Shown: positions 46,747 through 57,025 of the stretch, one piece after another
How the letters are laid out: each line of letters begins with the position of its first letter
Position numbering within the stretch: position 1 is the first letter of the stretch
Assembly (NCBI GenBank): GCA_019828545.1
Contig: JACVRA010000259.1
Coordinates: 62,001-126,000, forward strand
Length of the DNA stretch: 64,000 bases
Direction of reading: 5' to 3'
DNA from: Paracamarosporium sp. OC-R06-R3
Taxonomy: Eukaryota; Ascomycota; Dothideomycetes; Pleosporales; Didymosphaeriaceae
The notes under the pieces: generated by a model
What the model was told of the DNA's origin: nothing
Seen by the model: the letters and a program-made list of their open reading frames with translations, nothing else
Database searches by the model: none
Program-made: the position numbers and the translations under genes

Positions 46747-48513
46747 GGTCGGCTGGGGTGGGATGCTGCTGGACGGGGCAGCGTAGGGTTGGTGTTAAGA
46801 ATGTAGGGCCGTCGTGGAAGAGCTCGGAAGGTCCCTGAGACGGGTTCGGGATGATGCCGGTTCGAGATGTGGCGAGTACGCGGCTCGGCTTGGCTCCAGG
46901 AACCGCGGCGAGAGCAGTCGCCGTGCGGGATAAAGATCGTCGGGACGCGGACGCGGTTCGGCGGCGTTAAGGAGCGTTAAGGAGCGTGGAGGCGGATGTT
47001 GGGGGGTGTCAGTTTGGAGGGTCGCTGCTGGCGGATTGGTGAGGTGACGGGGGCGCTGATGAGGTAAGTGTAGCGGGAGCGGGAAGGTGGAAGGTGCCAG
47101 CGCCAACGCCGTCGCAAGGGAAGCCCGTAGAAGCCGGCCAGAAGCCCCGTGAGTGATTCAGCCTAGGATAAGCAGGTGTAGAGTCTTGTTCAGCGTCAGG
47201 AGTGCGGCTGTGCTGTGTCTCAGCAGTAGGGTGCTTTGTTATGGCAACGGCTGCGAGACGCTGCGGGTCGTTCTGGCGGTGAGTGACGTACTGGTCAAGC
47301 CACCCGATCGATGGAGCCAGCCCAGACACAAGAAGAAGGGAATTGGAACTATGACCTAGGGGTGCGAAATGACGGAGAATGGAAAATCGAAGGAGGCTCC
47401 GGGCGAGAAGGACACGGCCGGGTGCAGTGTGACAGTAATCAATGGGGGGGACGCAAGGCTTCGCTGCCATGGCCCAGTGGTGAGCGTAGAGGCGTGCTAG
47501 GGGACACCAGCACCAGCACCAGCACCAGACACCAGACGCCAGACACCAGACACCAGACACTATGCCTCTCCTCACTCATCGGCGCACCTGCATGGCGTCG
47601 GCAGCCAATGCCCGGCAGCTTCGCCGTCAGGTCCATGCACTCGACTCCACGGCTGCTGATGCGAGGCAGGTCAGTCGCCAGCTCTTGGGGGTCGCCGCCC
47701 GTGGCCAGTCACACACGGCGTGCACCACCATCGATCCACGCCTCGTTGCAGTGGCCATGCCAAATGGCGCAGACGTCCTACGAGGCCTGCAGCATGCGCG
47801 CTGCGTCGCGGGCACGGCGGCTACAAACACTGGCCCAATCACCACAGGGAGCGGTTTTGGGACCTGAGCGTGCGCACGCCGTGATAGGGCCGCCACGCAC
47901 GCCTGCAGCGTCCAGAACCCCGACGAAGCATCCCACGAGTCGTCACGCAGGTCCAATCGACCGCCTCGCTTGCAGAGCAGGCCAGGACCAGAGGGCTGCA
48001 GCGAGAGCCCGACCAGCGCTCTCGCAGCCTCCCGAGCGTTGCCCTGATCGTCCGCACATGGATGCGAGCCTTCCCGCCATACCGAGACAGCGATCCGTCA
48101 CGGGGCCTGCGGGGCCACTCCATTCCGCATGCGGCAGCGCACTCGCTCTCTGTGCCTGATGCGCCGGCGGTTGCATCGCCAAAATCGCCAGGCAGACATT
48201 TTGCACCTCGATCCGGCCCGGATGACAAGCGTTAGAGCCAAAGTAGCCTGCAGTAGACGCTCGCGGTGAATGGCTGATAAGATACGATGCGGGGACAGCG
48301 CCACCAAAAGCGGGGCAATATTCACTACAGCTACCAATCGCGCCTTTCATCGTCCTCTTCAAACACCACTACCCTACACCTACGTGTGAGGGCTTGATTG
48401 AGCGCACATCGAGCCCGACGCTGTTGACCCAGACAAAGTCCGTTGCGGAGCCCTCGTCGGTAGCACGCTGACAACACAGATCGGCCCAGACATCTCCATG
48501 GGGGAACCCTACA
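46747..48513. other. GC-rich gene-free region
   Basis: About 1.77 kb, GC-rich, with overlapping frames on both strands (up to 282 codons at 47311-48159) but no domain, no splice-consistent gene and no signal peptide. Such frames are expected by chance in GC-rich DNA. It contains the CACCAG minisatellite at 47504-47561. Confidence 0.45.
47504..47561. repeat. CACCAG/ACACCAG minisatellite
   Basis: About 58 bp made of CACCAG (four early units) and then CAGACAC/CAGACGC units. A plain tandem array within the GC-rich gap. Confidence 0.85.
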
Positions 48514-49733
48514 TCACTCTGCGTCGTCGTCCGCTGCCCACACTGGAAGATCGACGTCAACAACAATGGGCTTGTTGAACGTTGTCTTCAGGTGATGGGG
48601 TCCGAGGAAGGCCGCATTGATCATGACGGTTTCCTTGCGCTCACCGGCCTCCACGTCAGGCTCGCGCCCAAGTCCGATCTCGCTACACCCCACCACTTGG
48701 CGATGTTCGATCGCGCCTCCAACCATAAGCTTTGCCCATCCTCTTACCTCACCAGCTACGCCCTCGAGGGACGAGGTCCTTTGAACATCAGGAGGCTGAG
48801 GGACGCCCTGTACACCGGACAGGCCCCCACCGAGGGGTTCGCCCTGGCTCACAGGCTCGGGAATATACGCCTGACGTGTCAGCCTACTGTAATTGTCCAA
48901 GGAACGCCGTCCCTTGACACTCAAGTTGACCATTGACTGCTTCTTCCCTATGCCTGGGTCTTCCCACACCTCAACATTCTCCGTCAGGTTTCCGTTCCCC
49001 GGGGACTGAAGGTTCCACCGCACCCTTTCTACACCACGTGCTTCGTGAATGTGGCCGAACACAGACAGCATTGGCCGAACGCGATGAAGGGCGTGGAGCA
49101 GAGCCTCACACCCAGTTCTGTCATCGTGCACAGCCCTGTCACAGTGACCCAGCGGCGGGGTATGCGTCACCACAATGTCTGTATCTGAGGGGATCGCATC
49201 CCAAAGCTCTTTGCCCGTCCCGGGCTTGTATGCAAAAGCCCAGTTCCGGTTGTTGGGCACATTTGGGCTACCATATACCTTGAAGCAGGTCCGCGGACCA
49301 TCTTTAGCACTCAAATAGATTGTTGCAGCCTCATTCTCCAAATACGTGATCGACTTCGACTCGGTGAACAGCTTCTTGTTCTCCTCGGAGCTGCGGGTAT
49401 CCGGCCACCTCGGGTGACTGAAGCCTCCATTGTTCTGCTCGAAGAAGGGTGCATCCAGCGTCATATCGTGATTCCCTGAAGTGTATAAGCCGGCAAGCAA
49501 GTCTAGGAGCAGTCCACCGCCGCCATACCAGCAATCACAATCTTAGCCTCAAATTCCGCTGCCTCGAGCCACCTCACATTCTTCTCTAGCTCACGCCGAC
49601 CGCCCCGTTTCGTCAGGTCGCCCGCATGAATCAGGACGTCGCCTTGTGGCAGCTTAGGCGTCTGGTTGTGCGTATCTGAGATGCAAACTATGCGCGTCTT
49701 GCGCGTTTTTCGGGTGGGAAGTGTAGTCGTCAT
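48514..49733 (-). CDS. Calcineurin-like metallophosphoesterase
   Basis: A 388-aa protein of two exons, 49529-49733 and 48514-49475, with a 53-nt intron splitting GNHD. The dinuclear metal motifs are intact: SDTHN (Asp20, His22), AGDLT (Asp39), GNHD (about 69-72), a TH (VVTHTPPLGH) and GHIH. This is the class of fungal Ser/Thr phosphatase-like/phosphodiesterase proteins (metallophosphoesterase domain); substrate unknown. The C-terminal third (after about residue 270) is less conserved and low in complexity and reads VQGVPQPPDVQR. The frame is open 44 codons further upstream to a codon at 49865; I chose the ATG at 49733 because the protein then begins right at the domain. Confidence 0.9.
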
Positions 49734-51105
49734 ACTGTGCCATATCGAGTCGCGTATAACAAATCTTGTTTCGGCGTCGTAATCGCGAACCAACGTGCTG
49801 CTTGCGGTTCGGTCGATGTTCCTTCTCAGTGCTTGCCTGCCCGCCCGCTCGCTCGAAGCGTCCAACTTGTACGCTTAGTCTGTATGACTCACGGCGTGTA
49901 CCTCCCAGGCAGCACTGAGTCAACTGCAGGATCTTCGCCCTCATGCTGCGAATTGCCCTATACCAGCATCGCGCAGAGGCGCCCCAATACCCATCTAGAT
50001 ACATCTCGCCCCGCCTCGCCTCGCGAAGATAATCCCCGAAGCACCTATACATACTTTAACGCAAATCCAGCCTGCGCCACACACGTGCGCCACCCCACTC
50101 CTCACACTCAACCGAAGCACCGCCACGCGACCACCTTGTACATCCCATCTCATCCAGGGCATCCCTCGCACGTACTAGCTAGCTACCCTCCGCCTCAAAG
50201 CACCCGATCCGTACCGTAATGCAAATCAGAAACAATACAATGCACGCGATTCAGGTACACCGCGTAGGTAGCATGGTAAGCAGAGTACGCGTTTAGTACA
50301 AAGGTAGTAATACCCAGCCTGCCATGTCTGACTGGAGGCTTGGCCGGGAGCAAAGCTGAAGGTACGAACGAGGCGCCATGCGACGAGGCTAGCTTGTGCG
50401 AGGGGGGAAGACGCTAGGATGAGAGGCTGCAATTAGAGTTGCTCACCGCTATGTGGCGGCAGGGGGTATGCTGGGCGTGAGATCGAGCGTGCTGAGATGT
50501 TACGTTGGGATGGAGAGGTTGGTTTGAGACGGGAGTTTTGTGTAATTGGTGGGTGTTCTTGCTGCGTTGGGATGGTGGAGTGTAAGAGACTTGTTTGGGA
50601 TGGCAATGGGAGGGGTGTTTTGGGAGGCGGTTTGTGAGGTGAGGTTCTGGGCTGGTGGGGGAGTTAGGCAACAGTAATAGTACCGGTAGTTGTTCCCCCG
50701 CTTTTGTACTACGTTCAAAAGGCTTGGAGGGGTTACGGTGGGTCGCTGCACTCGTTCATGTTCTTGCGGAGAAGGTACGGGTTTTCAAGTTGTGTTGTGG
50801 TTAGGGAGAGACACAAAATTGCATGTTTGCTGGTGAGGTTGTGAGCGTGAGTTCGGTCGTAACAGGCTTGCTGAATATTGCCTCGAATTATTATTCTAAT
50901 GATGGGTATTAGAGCATATTCTTCTGTCCTTTTCAAACTGAATTCCAATAATTAATTATGAGTGTCATAAACGGGCAAACTTGCAAGTTGCTCTTTGGTT
51001 AAGAGGATCACATGATCACGTGAAAAGCGCTAGTGTCTGGGCGTGTAAGCACCTGTTGTTGACGACTTTGATTCTTTTGCAACATTTACAAAGCTCCGTT
51101 CTTGC
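49734..51105. other. Divergent promoter region
   Basis: About 1.4 kb between the diverging metallophosphoesterase and F-box-like genes. Short frames on both strands lack features. The stretch 50050-50220 is C-rich. No RNA gene seen. Confidence 0.45.
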
Positions 51106-52152
51106 ATGTCGAACGCAGCAGAGCTTAACATGGAGAATTTACTTCAGCCTCCCTTCCGCTTTCTCGACCTCCCAGGAGACATCCGGTTAACCGTTTACGA
51201 CGCGCTCTTCGAGACAACACCTCGCTACCTTTTACAAAAGAACACCAGAGACGCTCGCGAAACTAAGCCGTCTCTTTTTATGCTGTGGTGTTTAGACTAC
51301 AACCCTGACTCGCATGCTGGCCTCCTTTGCGCATCCAAGTCACTAAACGAAGAGGTGAGCGCTCACCTTCATGTTTGGCGCCGCAAAATTCCTTTTACCA
51401 GCTACGTCGGCACGGATGCCATTAGCACGACTCCATTTACAATCCTCGAGTATATTGTCGTCATTCTAGGGCAGGCAGACAAGGAGCTTCGTTGGAGGGG
51501 AGCGACCGCAGTCTCTCGAGCTGCGGCGTGTCATGAAGATCTTCTGTCGGATGCCAATAAGAGAGTCACTATGCATGCAGCAGACAGAGTTATGAACGGA
51601 ATGTCAGTAAAAAGGCGCCGTAAATTTGTAAAGGAGCTCCTCGACGTGTATCTCAGCCGTGTCACAAAACAGCATCACGATGCGGCCACCAAATCCCCAC
51701 TACTTCTCAAGTTTGCACTTCGACCTTCTAGAGTGGGCTCTACCTCGATCAGCGGCTTGAGTGCTTTTAGGAATATCTTCGACTTTTTGACGCCTTCGAT
51801 CGACGGGAACCACATCTTTGATGGTCCAAAAGTTCATGTCCGGTTTCTCTTTCCACTTGCGAATGTCCAGTCTGCAAAGAAACATTTGTTTCCATCTGGG
51901 GTCTTTGGTGCAATAAATTCTTCACCTAGAAGGATGGTGACGGCTCTCGAGAGGGCCATTGAATAAGATATGAACATCGACCTGTTTTGTGTAGGGAGAG
52001 ATGAGAATCATGTCATAGAGATCTTGGGCGAAAAACTGCCGCCTCACTACAAGGTGGTCATGAATTTGTGGCCAACACCGGAAGGAGACGGTGTGAAACT
52101 AATAATTGTACCAGCTTCAGATATGGAAGTGGACATGGTTTCTTCGTGGTGA
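51106..52152 (+). pseudogene. F-box-like protein, interrupted by an in-frame stop
   Basis: The first frame (51106-51966) encodes 286 aa with an F-box-like start (FRFLDLPGDIRLTVYDALF) and a leucine- and arginine-rich middle. It ends at TAA 51964-51966. Directly after, in the same frame, coding-like sequence continues for 61 codons (DMNIDLFCVGRDENHVIEI...LPPHYKVVMNLWP) to a second stop at 52152. The continuation looks like the true C-terminus of the protein, so either this allele is cut by a nonsense change (CAA/CAG/AAG to TAA is possible) or the 286-aa form is the real product. No splice pair removes the stop in frame. It converges with the next gene after only 31 bp. F-box proteins link targets to SCF ubiquitin ligases; the target is unknown. 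Confidence 0.6.
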
Positions 52153-52183
52153 CTTGATTGAGTTTTCTGACTTGGAAGTAGTC

Positions 52184-53071
52184 TTATGACTTCCACTCTA
52201 GCGGCTCCTCGATCCACAGCACCGCCTCTTCCATCCATCCTCCTACCCTCCACGGCCTGAGATCCTGCGGGAAATACCTTCTTTCTTCCTCGCCACTAGC
52301 CTTACCCTGCAACATCTCGACCCAGCATCCGCGCGCTCTCGCCACCTTACCACCGCCTTCAAACGCACACCACCGATCGGTACCCGCGGCGACCGCAATC
52401 TCATTCTTCGCACTGACATCGTAAGGATCAACCTTCACCCCGTTGTCAAGCTCAGTCGCCATAGCACGCTTATGCCCCGCCGCCTCTGGAATCGGTGGTT
52501 GGACAAACATAATCTTCAGCGGGATGTACTCCATGTTCACCGGCATTGCAGGTACCCATCTCCACGGCGCAAGCGAACATGCAAAGAATGGCGCCACGCC
52601 ATCTCCTTCCACGGTCCTAGGCGCAAACACCTTCACAGTAAGCTTCTCCGGCGTCGGCGCACCCTTTTTCACCACGGGTGCGGAGAACTCAAATCGAGCG
52701 AGATGTTTCGGGATGTTCCAGTTTAGACGGCCATTGTACGTGGTAGTACGCTGCGAGACGTAAATGCGCGCTACGCGGAGTGCTTTCTTGGGGATCTTGG
52801 GCGGGCCAGCGGAAGGGTGCGGCACAGTAAAGCTTCCTGGTACCAGGACGAGCTCGTCGTAGGGTCCTACGGGCGTCTCTGTGTAACGGACAATCATTAT
52901 TGCGCCGAAGCCGCCTGCGAATTCGCCCAGAGAGTCGTCATTCCATGCTTCTTCAAGAGGATCATAAAGGCCGGGTGGTAGAGAGGGGAACTTCAGGAAG
53001 AGCATATAACTTTCTGCTTTCAGAGTCCAGGGTGCGTGGACACGCTGCACGGGATGTTGTTCCGTCTCCAT
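52184..53071 (-). CDS. Acetoacetate-decarboxylase-like protein
   Basis: A single-exon 295-aa protein starting at the ATG at 53071; the frame is open a little further to a TTG. The segment GGFGAIMIVRYTETPVGPYDELVLVPG and the following RVARIYVS are typical of the acetoacetate decarboxylase superfamily fold, known in many secondary-metabolism and unassigned fungal proteins. The catalytic Lys cannot be assigned with confidence. A C-terminal part WRVGGWMEEAVLWIEEP is conserved-looking. No neighbouring pathway gene supports a role. It converges with the F-box-like gene. Confidence 0.78.
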   Translation of the reverse strand: METEQHPVQRVHAPWTLKAESYMLFLKFPSLPPGLYDPLEEAWNDDSLGEFAGGFGAIMIVRYTETPVGPYDELVLVPGSFTVPHPSAGPPKIPKKALRVARIYVSQRTTTYNGRLNWNIPKHLARFEFSAPVVKKGAPTPEKLTVKVFAPRTVEGDGVAPFFACSLAPWRWVPAMPVNMEYIPLKIMFVQPPIPEAAGHKRAMATELDNGVKVDPYDVSAKNEIAVAAGTDRWCAFEGGGKVARARGCWVEMLQGKASGEEERRYFPQDLRPWRVGGWMEEAVLWIEEPLEWKS

Positions 53072-54486
53072 ATTTGATCTCAATTGACCTTGGCAAGATG
53101 CTGTTGTTAGAATACGTCGTGGGGAGACGCAATCTCGCGGCTGCTAGCAAAGCGGCACGGGTGATCTCGTGCGATAGGTGTACCAGGGACTGCGCCCAAC
53201 CCCAGAGAGAATAGAAAAGCTCCAGAGATAAAGTGAGAGCAGATATCCACAACTTTGGTACACCCGTAACAGTGATAGCTAACCGATCTGACATGCCTAC
53301 AATATCCAACTCCTTGCTTACCCGACCCTGGAAATACCGAGGATTCACGTGTCATGTCGCGCCACACGCCTTCACTGCCCACGTCGCACAGATTCTCTAT
53401 TCGGTCACTTGCCCGGGAAACGTCACGCAAACAGCATATCAATATATAGGTAAGCATGGTGGCAGCTGTATAATGATGATGACCAGAATGGTAATACTGG
53501 TAAAAGGAGGGGGATTTGCGTTAATTCGAGTTCTGCCGTGTGTACGGCGGGTCACGCGGTCGCGAGGAATGGGGGCGGAAAGTCACCTTAGCTGAAAGGT
53601 GCAGATCTCGGCACTGGCGTGTGGGGTGCGATGCGTACAATTGACCTATGAAGACTAAGGGTTTCTGAAGGCCAGGATGTTGATTTCAATGTTAAAGAAG
53701 CCTGGGTGGTATTCAGTGATTATGCTTGTATGAAGTTGCAGAGGACATGATAAACCTTGCCGAGTTACACATCACAGATTCATCGTAGATTATAAAACAA
53801 ATTGTATCGAATTGTTAAACAGTGTATCAAAAAATCAAAACAAAACCAAAGGTTGCAATCCTGAAGTTCTCCGTGCTCATGTAGCTCGTCCATGTAGGCG
53901 GAAGGTAGCGCCGAAATTAGTGGGAATGTCCAAGCAAACGCCAATGCCAATGTCCCATGCTGAGGAAACCAAAAGCCAATAGCGTACAGAAGCGGGAAAG
54001 TCGCGTGTGAACTTGACACCATGGTCGTTCCGCCAAATGCTCGTACTACCGTATGCGCACACAGCGCCCAAAACCACGAAACAGGAATGAAGAATGAAAT
54101 CAAGACAAAACAAAGTCGAATGAAATATGGCAATGTCCGGTAGAAAAATAACATAGTACAAGGCCATCATGTATGAGCCTGGCCATAGTCGGTACAAGGC
54201 CTTTGTGTATGGGTTTGGCCTTCAGTCGGTATTTTAACAAATTGAAGTCGATCAGAGAAGTTGACTGCGGAGCAAGAGCTTCGATCGAGTCGATGTAGGA
54301 GAGTTCGCCTCAAAGGCAAGTGATACTTCTAGTGAACCTAAAGTAGCGGAAATACTTGGACCGGCCATCATTTTCGATTGGGTTCTAGTCGACAGTGACA
54401 GCCTCAGTAGGGCCATGATGGCCCTCCTTGTCAGGCTTCTAGTCGGAATGAACGGTCCCACGTTGCTGGTTCTCATCGGAGAGATG
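53072..54486. other. Gene-poor region
   Basis: About 1.4 kb. A hydrophobic minus-strand frame at 53780-54154 (124 codons, several membrane-like helices) has no ATG context or conservation that I recognise and is not called. A two-copy 36-bp repeat lies at 54156-54228. Confidence 0.35.
54156..54228. repeat. Two-copy tandem repeat, period about 36 bp
   Basis: GTACAAGGCC...GTATG...GGCC...AGTCG occurs at 54156 and again at 54192, with several substitutions. Possibly a decayed promoter-side duplication of no clear role. Confidence 0.7.
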
Positions 54487-56367
54487 TTAGGAACGCTCTT
54501 CTATAAGGTCCGGAATATCGCCTGTGGTTGAGCTAGGTGTGCTCAGCGACGAGGAACTATCTCCCTCCCAGGATTGGATCCAATTTTCTTCCGGAGACCA
54601 AGGGAACTCATTATTATAAGCTTCTTCGACCACTTCTTCGACTCGAAGCTGGTTGTCTTCCTCTGCAGTCGATGTCAGCTGATCGCCCATCTCCACTTCG
54701 TTCACATCGTTGCTGACTCCGGTCCCGTCGTGGTCATCTTGAGTAGCACTAGGCGCACCAGTTACGGTGTTGCCGCCTGAGCTGCCGTTGGAGATCCTGC
54801 TGGCTGACGATGTGTTGCGCTGGTGAGTTCTGCGAGACAGGCGTTGGTACTCTTGGATTGTCAAGGCGTGCTTGTCAAACAGGGGCGCGTCGTATAACAA
54901 AGGCGCTAGATTTGATGGCTCAACGACACCAACCGGACGTGGGCATCCAAGTGCAAAATCGTCGTGCATTGTCGTGCGATCATTTGCCACCTTACTAGCC
55001 TTGGCGCCTGCAAGGGTGTAGAGAAGAGACCAGCGTTGCTCTGAGGAATCGAAGTGTTGCCTGAAATGTTGAGCTAGTTCGCGTGGGATATAGAAATTGA
55101 TGCTCCCCTCATTTCCTTTGAGTTGACGGTCGCGAATACAGCGCATGTACTCATGGACCATCTTGACAACATATGGACCACAGGGACCTCCATCCCAACC
55201 GATATTTGCATTGTGCTCCCACTGCTGTGGAGCAGCCCATTCGATGCGGAAATCGTATTTTTCCCCGAGCAAGTTGCCAATGGCATATGAGAAACTCTCA
55301 CCTAGGCCTTGCCAATTCTCATCGTCTCTATATAACCCATCGACATAATGTGCCCGAAGGTTGGGGCGGTCGATGGCCAGAAGGGCCCAGTGATGGCCGT
55401 GAATTTGTTCTGCAGACGTCTGAGCCATACCGTCATTGAGAGGTACAAAGATCCATTTCTTGTCTTCGAACATTGTCTTATATTCTCGCAGTTCGTTCAT
55501 CGACGCATCGTCAACTGAGGTCGCGGCAAACTGCAAACACTGTGCAGTGAAAGAGCTTGCGATCCCAACACCGTTCGCCTCACCATCGAAGTAGAGCGAG
55601 ATTAGCTCAAGCGCAACGTCTAGAACATTGTCCTTGTACCAACAGTTCTCGCCGAATTGCTGGACAATAGTATGGAAGTCTTCGTTCGACAACGACGCAT
55701 TACCAATGTGAAGGTATGTTTCTTGGTTGCAGGGAGGGAAAACATAACCCCAGCGATGGAAGTTCCGGTACCGAAGCGGGTCTGGCAGCGGGAGCTGGTC
55801 TCGACGTCGTAGCGGCTCGTCTGTCTCTCGAGAAGAGATTTGAACTTTGCCAAGCTCCAATCGCTCCGCGCGCGACTGTGTCGGGCCTGTGAAATGTTCG
55901 ACAAAACGTGCGTAGTCGTAGGCAGAGTAGTCGCGCGTCTGTTGGATAGCCCCTGGGGCAAGTGAGGCATCTATTGTGTATCGGCGGGACAATGGCGATG
56001 GACGGACATGGGCCGTTGGCGGCAGCTCGCGACCAAATCCACGTGAGGAAATGACGTAGAGCGTGTTGGACTCGAAGCTCATGACGGATCCTGTGTTATT
56101 AAAAACGAGCGCGCCGCGATTGTGGACGTCAATCGGCGCCAATTGCTGTTGAGTTGCGCTCGCTGTGAGCGGTGATGTGCTGTCCATTTTGGGAAGGGAA
56201 TAGCGAAAGCGTGGGGTGAATATAGAGCTTATTTTCTCAGACAGCTTTCGCTTTTTTGATTGCGGCGGTTGAGCGTTCGCGTCGGTTGCAGTGTCGCTCG
56301 AGGTGCGCAGGTTGTGCTTGTTTTCAGTGGGAAGCGGGAGAGTGTCGACCTCAAAAGAGGTTTTCAT
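54487..56367 (-). CDS. Ulp1/SENP-type C48 cysteine protease
   Basis: A single-exon 626-aa protein with a protease core at about 205-420 and disordered ends. Near the N-terminus a basic stretch SKKRKLSEK (about 38-46) could be a nuclear signal. In the core, WIFVPLNDG, HHWALLAID (His326), HYVDGLY (Asp343), QQWEHN (Gln about 381-382) and GPCGPYV (Cys396) give the Ulp1-type triad with an oxyanion Gln. Such proteases release SUMO or ubiquitin-like modifiers; whether this one cuts SUMO, NEDD8 or something else cannot be told. The region before the core (about 90-200) is unlike known Ulp1 and the C-terminal 150 residues are acidic and low in complexity. Confidence 0.85.
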   Translation of the reverse strand: MKTSFEVDTLPLPTENKHNLRTSSDTATDANAQPPQSKKRKLSEKISSIFTPRFRYSLPKMDSTSPLTASATQQQLAPIDVHNRGALVFNNTGSVMSFESNTLYVISSRGFGRELPPTAHVRPSPLSRRYTIDASLAPGAIQQTRDYSAYDYARFVEHFTGPTQSRAERLELGKVQISSRETDEPLRRRDQLPLPDPLRYRNFHRWGYVFPPCNQETYLHIGNASLSNEDFHTIVQQFGENCWYKDNVLDVALELISLYFDGEANGVGIASSFTAQCLQFAATSVDDASMNELREYKTMFEDKKWIFVPLNDGMAQTSAEQIHGHHWALLAIDRPNLRAHYVDGLYRDDENWQGLGESFSYAIGNLLGEKYDFRIEWAAPQQWEHNANIGWDGGPCGPYVVKMVHEYMRCIRDRQLKGNEGSINFYIPRELAQHFRQHFDSSEQRWSLLYTLAGAKASKVANDRTTMHDDFALGCPRPVGVVEPSNLAPLLYDAPLFDKHALTIQEYQRLSRRTHQRNTSSASRISNGSSGGNTVTGAPSATQDDHDGTGVSNDVNEVEMGDQLTSTAEEDNQLRVEEVVEEAYNNEFPWSPEENWIQSWEGDSSSSLSTPSSTTGDIPDLIEERS

Positions 56368-57025
56368 AATCTAGTGAATAACGGTGCTGGTGCAGAGTAA
56401 ATTACAATAGTCTGCGCAGCACTATTGTTATAGCGACCTGTCACGTGTGATTGGCGGCCTGCGTTTGCTTTCAACCCGGCAAGGTGGGGTTTCAAGTGAA
56501 GTGAAGGCTGGTTTGTGACCGAATGAACCCACTGTAGGATGGTTAGGCAAAATATTCCAGAGCGAAGACATATGTATACTGACAGGGAGATGGATAAAAA
56601 TGTATTTCTGGTACCCGCTTTTTGTACCATGTTCACTATTGGTACTGGCACAGGACCACTAGTGCCAGCCGCACGAGCAGCGACTCTATCAACGCAGGTC
56701 ATGTGATGTTTAGAGCCTCGTGATTATCTTGTAAACAAGCTGTTTCATGCGACACGGGTGACATCGCTCTCTTCATACCTTGGCTTTCCTAGCAAACTGC
56801 GCGAGACACCAAGAGCGCGGCTTATGGCAATGGAAACTATGGGAGCGTGCGTAAGCGAAACTATTCTGTGGCACAGGCACGTCGCTTGAAAGCGGGTCTT
56901 CTCAATATACGATCAAGCGATACCGTAACTTGCTCCACGGGCTGAGTAATGCGAGCTGGCTGTTTACATTTCCTTCGCGCCAAACCTAGCGGTGTGCCGG
57001 GCCCACAAACATTTTACGAATCTAG
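56368..57025. other. Intergenic region
   Basis: About 660 bp; promoter of the protease gene (minus strand) and 3' UTR of the next gene. No feature seen. Confidence 0.45.

Noticed and set aside
47311..48159. 282-codon plus-strand frame
   Set aside because: Runs through the CACCAG minisatellite, with no recognisable fold; opposite-strand frames of similar length exist in the same DNA.
53780..54154. Hydrophobic 124-codon minus-strand frame
   Set aside because: Could encode membrane helices, but there is no conservation I recognise and an overlapping frame in the same strand looks equally protein-like.
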